From positions 1-5,875 of the forward strand of contig CAMWSZ010000212.1 in NCBI GenBank assembly GCA_947177005.1: 5,875 nucleotides of DNA, read 5' to 3'. The DNA comes from an uncultured Clostridia bacterium. GTDB taxonomy: Bacteria; Bacillota; Clostridia; Oscillospirales; Oscillospiraceae. Position 1 is the first letter of the stretch; each line of letters begins with the position of its first letter. Below the pieces are notes generated by a model. That model was given only the letters and a program-made list of their open reading frames with translations, did no database searches and was not told where the DNA came from. Positions 1 through 4,980 of this stretch are shown here, in pieces. The position numbers were made by a program, and so were the translations under genes.

Positions 1-111
1 CACCAAACCGCTCCCAAAAAGTACCCGCGTGATCTCCGGGGACTTCTCCTGTGCTAGGCAAGCTGCCAGCACCGCCCGCCCGTGTGTCGTCGGTTTGAAT
101 CCATAATCCAT
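1..111 (-). CDS. Tail fibre protein, N-terminal fragment (3' end beyond window)
   Basis: An ATG at 111-109 opens a frame that stays open for 37 codons to the left edge. It begins MDYGFKPTTHGRAVLAA and continues with PEITRVLFGSG. A short leader, then T-x-x-GRA-(V/L)-LA, then an (I/F)-TR-V-x-x-GSG motif is typical of the N-terminus of phage tail fibre or tail-collar fibre proteins, the part that docks to the baseplate wedge tip. The start is supported by an AAGGAGGAG site nine bases upstream. The gene begins six bases after the stop of the DUF2313 gene, which is where fibre genes sit in P2-like and PBSX-like tails (gpI followed by gpH). The receptor-binding part is outside the window, so nothing can be said about target specificity. 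The reading frame is secure; the family call rests on 37 residues. Confidence 0.72.
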   Translation of the reverse strand, partial: MDYGFKPTTHGRAVLAACLAQEKSPEITRVLFGSGLV

Positions 112-117
112 AGTCTT

Positions 118-1344
118 TTACTCCTCCTTTTTGATTTCCGGCACCGATAGCGATGCTGTTAAACCCATGTTCTGGCCTCCAGTGTTCATTTGACTTTTGA
201 GTTTGGTATCGTCTGCCCGTTCTGGTATGGGGATAGATGCCTCTGTAGTCCCAGCGCCGCCAGTCCGCAGGCTGTCTTTGAATTGGAATGTGTCGCCCTG
301 CTCCGGTACTGCCATAGACGGGCCAATCGCGCCTACGCTGCCTGTATGCAGGCTGTTTTGGAACTTGAAATGTTCCTCTTGCTGCGGAACCGGCATTGTC
401 GAGCCGACTGCTCCAGTTCCGCCGAACCGCGCAGAACCTTGGAAGTCAAAATCGTCCGCCTGCTGCGGGACAGCAACGCTTGTGTCAATGGAGCCTGCGC
501 CTCCAATTCCCGCCTTTTCCTTGAATTGGAAGTTGTCGGGCTTAGCAGGTATTGCCATGTTTGTTCCAATAGCCCCAGCTACGCCGAGGTTGGCCGCTGT
601 GCGGAAATCAAAATCGTCTGTTGTCTGCGGGATTGCCATACTCGCCCCGATTGCTCCGGTTCCTCCAATTCTGGCCTTGCGGTGAAGATCGTAATTATCC
701 TCTGCCTGCGGGACAGGCATATTGTGTTCAATGGACGCCACGCCGCCGATTCTTGTAACGTTTTGGTAATCGTACTCGTCCTGCGCCTGCGGAATGGGAA
801 TTTCCATAAAGATAGAGCCTGCTCCACCAACGCGCATTATGCCCGGTTGAATCTGGTAGCCGGTGAAAGTGCTGAAATATTTTAGTGCAAGGTGCGCGGG
901 GATGCGTTTGAGCAGCGTTTCCAAAAAATTGGAGAGGGCAAACCCAAGGTCTACCCCCTCCACATCAATATAGATAACGCCCTTGCTGAACGCAACGGAG
1001 ACCTTGCTTTCGGTGTAGAGCGCTGCAATCTCCCTGATCTCCGGTTCACCGATATGGGCATAGCCGCAGATATGGCCCATTATGACCGCTTTCCTTTCGT
1101 CTATGGTCATGGGCTTCTCGTAGGTGATACTGAGCATACCTTCCCATAGCGTGACCGTCTGTTCGTCTGCCAGCAGGATAAACTCATTGCTGATTACCCG
1201 CTCTGTACTGGCCCGCAGTTCGTCCGCCAGCCTGCCTTGTACCTTGAGAATTTCCCGCATTTCGTAAACGTCAAGGTAGAAAAGGGGCATAGCCGCGCAG
1301 AGTTCCTTGAAACTGTTTTCGTATGGATGGTTAAGATACGGCAT
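118..1344 (-). CDS. xkdU: DUF2313 (YmfQ/XkdU-type) baseplate wedge-tip protein with a C-terminal 27-residue repeat arm
   Basis: 408 residues. Residues 1-168 look like a complete DUF2313 domain, the family of PBSX XkdU and the functional equivalent of P2 gpI, which closes the baseplate wedge and carries the tail fibre. Features include an N-terminal helical part with MREILKVQGRLADEL (residues 29-43), TLWEGMLSI at 65-73, and an ALxxFLETLLKRIPAHL stretch near 136-152 before the YFSTFTGYQIQPG end. Family members are usually near 170-200 residues, so this one is about twice the normal length. The extra part, residues 169-408, is a tandem repeat described separately. The ATG at 1344 has GGGGAGGTG (1352-1360) about nine bases upstream and overlaps the end of the baseplate J gene by 14 bases. 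The TAA is followed six bases later by the fibre gene. The wedge role is inferred from family and position; the repeat function is unknown. Confidence 0.85.
   Translation of the reverse strand: MPYLNHPYENSFKELCAAMPLFYLDVYEMREILKVQGRLADELRASTERVISNEFILLADEQTVTLWEGMLSITYEKPMTIDERKAVIMGHICGYAHIGEPEIREIAALYTESKVSVAFSKGVIYIDVEGVDLGFALSNFLETLLKRIPAHLALKYFSTFTGYQIQPGIMRVGGAGSIFMEIPIPQAQDEYDYQNVTRIGGVASIEHNMPVPQAEDNYDLHRKARIGGTGAIGASMAIPQTTDDFDFRTAANLGVAGAIGTNMAIPAKPDNFQFKEKAGIGGAGSIDTSVAVPQQADDFDFQGSARFGGTGAVGSTMPVPQQEEHFKFQNSLHTGSVGAIGPSMAVPEQGDTFQFKDSLRTGGAGTTEASIPIPERADDTKLKSQMNTGGQNMGLTASLSVPEIKKEE
121..129 (-). promoter_or_regulatory. Ribosome binding site of the tail fibre gene
   Basis: AAGGAGGAG on the minus strand, nine bases before the ATG at 111. 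It is made from the last Lys-Glu-Glu codons of the DUF2313 gene. It selects the ATG at 111 over a second ATG seven bases further on (104-102), which is out of frame and soon meets a stop. Confidence 0.75.
121..840 (-). repeat. Nine tandem 81-bp units (27 residues each) at the C-terminus of the DUF2313 protein
   Basis: The units begin at residues 171, 198, 225, 252, 279, 306, 333, 360 and 387. The third-position glycine falls at 173, 200, 227, 254, 281, 308, 335, 362 and 389, an exact 27-residue period. Within a unit, position 3 is Gly throughout and position 4 is Gly in seven of nine. Positions 7-8 are usually Ala/Ser then Ile/Val, position 12 is usually Met, and position 14 is Ile or Val. 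Position 15 is Pro in all eight full units. Position 19 is Asp in seven (Glu in unit 6), and positions 21 and 23 are mostly Phe or Tyr. The ninth unit has one extra residue before its Pro and ends early. At DNA level the copies are diverged, so the array is not a recent exact amplification. Alternating hydrophobics and regular Gly/Pro turns suggest stacked beta strands; that is inference. Confidence 0.93.
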
Positions 1345-2461
1345 TGATCGTCACCTCCCCCAGAACCGGGACCTGCGTATTATTCATAGGAATATTTTCC
1401 GCTTTCCCGTTCAACGTGAGGTCTCTATAGTCCACAATGCTCTTTGTGAGGCCGGAGAGGATGCCGCCGACCGTGCTTACCCTGACGATGACCTGCTCCC
1501 CCTCCGGCGTCTCTGTGACGAGGGTTTGCAGGTATCGGGTAACTGCCTCCTTCACTGCCTCCTTGACCTGCTCCGGCGTTCGTGTTCTGGCAAGCTCTGC
1601 GTCAAAGGTGAGGTTAATAAGTACCGCCTCCGCAGATACCGCCGTAAAGTGTGCCCCGATGTTGGCAACACCGTTTCCGAGTCCGTCCCCGACAACAAAG
1701 GTCTTGCCGTCTCTGGTGACTGTCATGCCGAGGTCTGCCGGGTCGATGTATTTCTGAACATCATCCCTTACCGCGTCCGATACAGGAAGACCGAGCGGGC
1801 TGATAAGGATTGCTCTCACGGTGTTCTCCCCATTCCATAACGGCTCAATCCGTGCGCTCCCCACGCCGGTTATGCTCTCACACCACGTCTTGTAATGCTG
1901 GCGGTTGCCGTTGCGGGCCGGACCGGAGATGTATTCCAGCGTCCTTGTTCGGAGGCTGTCGTCGCTTTCTGTGTCCGCCCCATACTCATAAATACCGTCG
2001 AATATGGCGGAGGTCATGCCGGTCACTGTGTCTACAGGCACGGCGATGTCTGCGGGCTGAATGTAGTTACAGGCCGTTCCCGGTGTCTCCGCCTCAAGGC
2101 ACAGGTGCATTCCGTCGTCCTCGATTTCAACCAACGTGAAGTAATACCCGCTGTCGTTATGGAAAAAACGCCACCCATTCGGAGGCCGGGTGCCGGTGTA
2201 GGTAAAAAGGTATTTCGCTGTAGTTGCTGACCTCCGGTGTATTCCGTATTCGCTGGCCCGTAAATCAAGGAACTCGCCGCTTGCAGTGGTGATAAAAATA
2301 ATGTGGAAAACTTGGTCGAGGTCTGCATAGTTCTTTGCGATGACATTGACAATAGCTGAGACAGAATCGAAAAAGATGCTGCCTTGCCGTGTGTCGATGC
2401 CGGGCGGAGCCTGTGCCAAAACCTCGGCCATAAGGTTTTTGTATGTCCTGTTTTCAAACAT
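1331..2461 (-). CDS. xkdT: Baseplate J family wedge protein (XkdT/gp47-like)
   Basis: 376 residues, the usual length for PBSX XkdT and P2 gpJ-type proteins, which form the main wedge of a contractile-tail baseplate. Sequence marks: N-terminal helical MAEVLAQAPPGIDTRQGSIFFD (residues 11-32, read in parts); EFLDLRASEYGIHRRSAT near 63-80; a small beta domain at about 82-145 with the GTACNYI turn; and the hallmark ESDDSLRTRTLEYI at 165-178, followed by GNRQHYKTWCESITGVGSARIEPLWNG in the 185-211 stretch. A PEQVKEAVKEAV helix lies at about 296-307, and the end carries an (I/V)-V-DYRDLTLNG motif at 342-352. The ATG at 2461 shares its A with the TAA of the upstream gene (TAATG), with AGGAGGTG at 2467-2474, which implies coupled translation. 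No truncation or frameshift is seen. Confidence 0.93.
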   Translation of the reverse strand: MFENRTYKNLMAEVLAQAPPGIDTRQGSIFFDSVSAIVNVIAKNYADLDQVFHIIFITTASGEFLDLRASEYGIHRRSATTAKYLFTYTGTRPPNGWRFFHNDSGYYFTLVEIEDDGMHLCLEAETPGTACNYIQPADIAVPVDTVTGMTSAIFDGIYEYGADTESDDSLRTRTLEYISGPARNGNRQHYKTWCESITGVGSARIEPLWNGENTVRAILISPLGLPVSDAVRDDVQKYIDPADLGMTVTRDGKTFVVGDGLGNGVANIGAHFTAVSAEAVLINLTFDAELARTRTPEQVKEAVKEAVTRYLQTLVTETPEGEQVIVRVSTVGGILSGLTKSIVDYRDLTLNGKAENIPMNNTQVPVLGEVTINAVS

Positions 2462-2874
2462 TAAATCACCTCCTCAATCCTGACGGTTCCATAAATGGTG
2501 TCCGCGTCAAAGGAAATGAATACCTTGTCATCCTCAAACGCGAGCTTGAAGTTGTCCGCTCCTGTGATGCGGGAATCCGGGCGCAGTGCGTCCCGAACAA
2601 ATCCGGGGACAACCGCCTCGATGTATTCCCGTGTTGCCGTTCGGTTCTGAATGACGGCTGCCTCGACCTCGCTGCCGTATTGGTTGTCATAAATAAGGCA
2701 CTTCCAGCGCGGGGTGATGATCGCCTTGCGTATGGCCTGCCGGACGGCTTCCTGCCCGTCTACAAAGCCCAAAATACGGCCTTTGTCAAGGTCAAGGCGG
2801 TATGTTTTAGTCGGAAGTTCCGCCGCCTCCTGCACTATTGAAACGGGAATCGGGATATATACGCTCTCTGCCAT
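2461..2874 (-). CDS. xkdS: DUF2634 protein, gp25-like baseplate/sheath-initiator (XkdS type)
   Basis: 137 residues, normal for the XkdS/YqbS (DUF2634) family, which corresponds to the T4 gp25 / P2 gpW group of baseplate proteins that nucleate the contractile sheath. The diagnostic stretch is TYRLDLDKGRILGFVDG (residues 24-40), then EAVRQAIRKAIITPRW (42-57) and LIYDNQYGSEV (60-70). The C-terminal half, with EYIEAVVPGFVRDAL (83-97) and a closing beta region, packs as in gp25-like folds. Although gp25 was once called a lysozyme, nothing here marks it as an enzyme. The ATG at 2874 follows AGGAGG (2883-2888) by eight bases and comes immediately after the stop of the DUF2577 gene with no spacer. 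It is followed by the baseplate J gene with a one-base overlap. Confidence 0.9.
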   Translation of the reverse strand: MAESVYIPIPVSIVQEAAELPTKTYRLDLDKGRILGFVDGQEAVRQAIRKAIITPRWKCLIYDNQYGSEVEAAVIQNRTATREYIEAVVPGFVRDALRPDSRITGADNFKLAFEDDKVFISFDADTIYGTVRIEEVI

Positions 2875-3300
2875 TTATATGACCTCCTGCCCCGCTACTC
2901 TGTCCAGCACGTAGTATAGCTTACCGTTATTGAGGGACAAAATGTGGAGCTTATCACCAACCCGCAGGGCGTTATGAACGACGATAATACCTTTTTCGAG
3001 GTTGTAGTCCTCAAGATAGTGTTTACATCCGTCTGCTTCATGGTGGCTGTCTGGCTTTGTCCAGCTATTCAGATTGCCGTCCATTTTTTGGTAGGTGGCT
3101 CTCGTCTTGTAGTCTGTGAGATGCCAAGGGACGACGGTAATGCGCTCGTTGATAATGAGCTTATCATCGCCTGTTATTTGGATTTTGAGCGGGCTGATCT
3201 GAATGACGGTGCCCTCCATAAGCTCCTCGCCTGTTGGCATCATGCTTTGAAAAAGCTGCTTGATGCTGGTTTCGCTGCCGCTGCTGTTGGTTTGTGCCAC
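2875..3300 (-). CDS. xkdR: DUF2577 protein (XkdR/YqbR type), GTG start
   Basis: 141 residues from a GTG start. The DUF2577 family is always found between the XkdQ-type hub and the gp25-like gene in PBSX-like tails. The visible core is MEGTVIQISPLKIQI (28-42) with strands through about 60, and the closing HNALRVGDKLHILSLNNGKLYYVLDRV (109-135, read in parts). This is compatible with a small beta-barrel (OB-type) fold, as in spike or hub-associated proteins; the fold is inference. Residues 61-108 form a longer polar loop with a His/Cys cluster (H86, H87, C92, H94). A start at the ATG at 3333 would add 11 residues and overlap the hub gene, but it lacks a suitable ribosome binding site, whereas the GTG has TAGGAGG seven bases upstream. 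The role in the tail is likely central baseplate or spike. Confidence 0.87.
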   Translation of the reverse strand: MAQTNSSGSETSIKQLFQSMMPTGEELMEGTVIQISPLKIQITGDDKLIINERITVVPWHLTDYKTRATYQKMDGNLNSWTKPDSHHEADGCKHYLEDYNLEKGIIVVHNALRVGDKLHILSLNNGKLYYVLDRVAGQEVI

Positions 3301-3307
3301 GCTATCG

Positions 3308-3314
3308 CCTCCTA
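3308..3314 (-). promoter_or_regulatory. Ribosome binding site deciding the GTG start of the DUF2577 gene
   Basis: TAGGAGG on the minus strand, seven bases before the GTG at 3300. Its TAG is the stop codon of the hub gene. It lies inside the coding region if the upstream ATG at 3333 is used, which argues for the GTG start. Confidence 0.85.
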
Positions 3315-4301
3315 CGAAATATCTGCCGCCCACGACAGGCTGACCGACATGGTGTGTTTCCTGTCTTTGAATGTGTGGGTGTCTGAATCGACGTAAAGTG
3401 ACCGGCTGATGTTGATGTGCGGGATTTTTACAAAAACGCCGACGCCTGCCACGATGTCTACACTTCCTAGGAGATCGTTGAGGGTGAGCGACCGTTGCGG
3501 AGTCTTCTTTTCATTCAAGAGCGAATTTGCAAGAGCGTTGATCTGTGCGCTGTTGAGGGTTTCGTCCGGCGTTTCGATCTCCTGCATAATTCCTATCTTG
3601 CTCTCCAGTCCGCTGTCGCTGGCCTGCGCCAAAACAGTCCCCTCGCCGCTCACCAGTTTCACGCGGGTGCGAACGTTCTCGATGGATTTGGATAATTTGT
3701 ACTTGGAAACATTGGCTCCGCTCTCAAGCACCCACTGGACAATGTTATCCTGCTTCTTACGCAGGCATATAGAGCCTTTATCGCTTAATACGAAAAAGCG
3801 TGTTCCTGTGTTTTCAAACTCGAGGCTGAGAGCGTCCGCGATAGTGTCCCAGCCGGTGGCCTTTTTCTTCACATGGTCGGGGATAGAGTAGCTGCATCCT
3901 GCAACGTCTCCAGTGGGGAGGCCGAAACGGGAACAAACGTCAGAGAAAATGTCCGATGCCGTCTTGCTCTCGTAGACGAAGGTATCCCGGTTATTGCTCA
4001 AGTAAACGGCGTTGTCGTATGCCTTGAGCGTGACGGTCTTTGCTTGGCTGGTGTTCTGCGTCATAAATATCCCCCGAAAAAGTTCTTGCCCGTCATACTG
4101 GAAAATGCACTGCCAACCGTCCTCGACATCAATGCCGCTTCTTTCGTGCCAGTATCCGTCGTCGTCCAAAAGTGTCACCGTAATGGTGCGGGTCGGGCTG
4201 CCTCTGCGTCCGGCCCATGTAATGCTTTCCACAAGCTGCGTTACATCAAGGCCACCGCCTCCGCCGTTTTGGTAGACAGTGAGGTTGATTCCCTTTGCCA
4301 T
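3312..4301 (-). CDS. xkdQ: XkdQ/YqbQ-type baseplate hub protein
   Basis: 329 residues, the normal length for PBSX XkdQ. The family corresponds to the tube-base hub proteins (T4 gp27 / P2 gpD type) that join the tail tube to the spike. Older annotations often call it a hydrolase, but no catalytic motif is visible. The N-terminal beta domain contains VTQLVESITWAGRRGSPTRTI (20-40, read in parts), the LLDDDG turn at 44-49, and ELFRGIFM at 73-80. The middle has LKAYDNAVYLSNNRDTF (92-108), the conserved family stretch where the ligand-free hub domains join, and a SDIFSDVCSRFGLP helix (116-129). A GWDTIADAL helix (150-158) and the RFFVLSDKGSICLR strand pair follow. The C-terminal region ends with VDSDTHTFKDRKHTMSVSL (304-322), typical of hub proteins. 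A run of five glycines (13-17) lies near the start. The ATG at 4301 follows GGAGG by nine bases, 13 bases after the LysM gene stop. Confidence 0.9.
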   Translation of the reverse strand: MAKGINLTVYQNGGGGGLDVTQLVESITWAGRRGSPTRTITVTLLDDDGYWHERSGIDVEDGWQCIFQYDGQELFRGIFMTQNTSQAKTVTLKAYDNAVYLSNNRDTFVYESKTASDIFSDVCSRFGLPTGDVAGCSYSIPDHVKKKATGWDTIADALSLEFENTGTRFFVLSDKGSICLRKKQDNIVQWVLESGANVSKYKLSKSIENVRTRVKLVSGEGTVLAQASDSGLESKIGIMQEIETPDETLNSAQINALANSLLNEKKTPQRSLTLNDLLGSVDIVAGVGVFVKIPHINISRSLYVDSDTHTFKDRKHTMSVSLSWAADIS

Positions 4302-4314
4302 ATTGGTTCACCTC

Positions 4315-4980
4315 CTACTCTGGTATGCTCAAGACCTGTCCGGGATAAATTTTGTTCGGGTTGTCGCCGACTACATCCTTGTTTGCCTCGTAGAGTTTGG
4401 TGTAGTCCGCTCCGTCTCCATAGATTGATTTTGCGATATTCCAGAGACAGTCCCCGCTTTTGATCGTGTAGGTCTTTGGGGCCGTTGTATTGTCCACACG
4501 GGTCTCCGTCTGCTGGACGGAGGCTGTGTCGCCCTCTACCGTGACCTGACGAAGCGTGACCTCTTTGTACTCTTTGAGCGTTAGGTCGTAGTGAATGGTG
4601 CCTACATCCCCGCCCTCCTCGTAGTAGTTGAACTTCTCAATGGTACAATATTCGTTAACGCCGATTCCTCCGGTAATGATGACGTGTACTGGCTTGTCGC
4701 TCTCAATCCATCCCTTTATCCGCTCCACGCAAGAGCTGGGAGGAGTGATCGAAATGTTCTCTATGCCGGGGAACGTGTTGACCGGAAAAAAGCTGCTGAA
4801 TGAAAATTGATAGGCCGGGCGGGACTGCTTAATTGTGATCTCGCCCAGCCCAGTCACATCGACGGAGGTATTTTTGCTGCCAATGCTGACCGTAAATTTT
4901 TCCGGCAGGACGGGTATAAGCAGTTTTTCGGATTCTGCGTTACCGGTAATCCACATTTGATAGCTGGTATTAGTATTCAT
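4315..4980 (-). CDS. xkdP: LysM-domain tail protein (XkdP type)
   Basis: 221 residues. The C-terminus is a LysM domain at about 170-220 with YTIKSGDCLWNIAKSIYGDG, then KLYEANKDVV and a PGQVLSIP end, the standard LysM pattern. The N-terminal part has LLIPVLPEKFTVSIGSKN (20-37), VTGLGEITI (42-50) and FSFSSFFPV (59-67), matching XkdP/YqbP proteins. In contractile tails, LysM proteins of this position are structural adaptors near the tube base; the LysM fold may also contact peptidoglycan, though no hydrolase domain is present. The ATG at 4980 is chosen because AGGAAGGGG lies nine bases upstream and the homologous part begins here. A longer frame from an ATG at 5052 would add 24 basic residues copied from the tape measure region in another frame and is unlikely. 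The start overlaps the tape measure end by 11 bases. Confidence 0.92.
   Translation of the reverse strand: MNTNTSYQMWITGNAESEKLLIPVLPEKFTVSIGSKNTSVDVTGLGEITIKQSRPAYQFSFSSFFPVNTFPGIENISITPPSSCVERIKGWIESDKPVHVIITGGIGVNEYCTIEKFNYYEEGGDVGTIHYDLTLKEYKEVTLRQVTVEGDTASVQQTETRVDNTTAPKTYTIKSGDCLWNIAKSIYGDGADYTKLYEANKDVVGDNPNKIYPGQVLSIPE

Noticed and set aside
1..117. Possible diversity-generating retroelement target or inverted fibre cassette at the fibre gene.
   Set aside because: Only the 5' end of the fibre gene is present. No template repeat, reverse transcriptase, recombinase or inverted repeat is visible in the window.
121..840. Tandem 81-bp repeats considered as a CRISPR array or a non-coding satellite.
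   Set aside because: The units are contiguous without unique spacers, diverged at DNA level and conserved at protein level in one continuous minus-strand frame.
190..885. Long plus-strand open frame of 231 codons (and a second one at 197-685) opposite the DUF2313 repeats.
   Set aside because: The 81-bp repeat period is a multiple of three, so the lack of stops in one unit is copied through the array on the other strand. The translations are Cys/Arg-rich or Pro/Ala-rich with no recognisable domain, and a clear minus-strand family gene covers the region.
1307..1840. Plus-strand open frames of 106-177 codons opposite the baseplate J gene, and similar ones opposite the hub gene (3409-3891, 3873-4463).
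   Set aside because: They show no recognisable domain, lie antisense to well-supported family genes, and break the uniform gene direction. They are treated as chance frames.
3301..3333. ATG at 3333 as start of the DUF2577 gene.
   Set aside because: It lies within the hub gene and has no clear ribosome binding site, whereas the GTG at 3300 has TAGGAGG seven bases upstream.
4315..4980. LysM gene considered as a cell-wall hydrolase.
   Set aside because: Only a LysM domain and an XkdP-type structural N-terminus are present; there is no amidase, glucosaminidase or NlpC/P60 catalytic motif.
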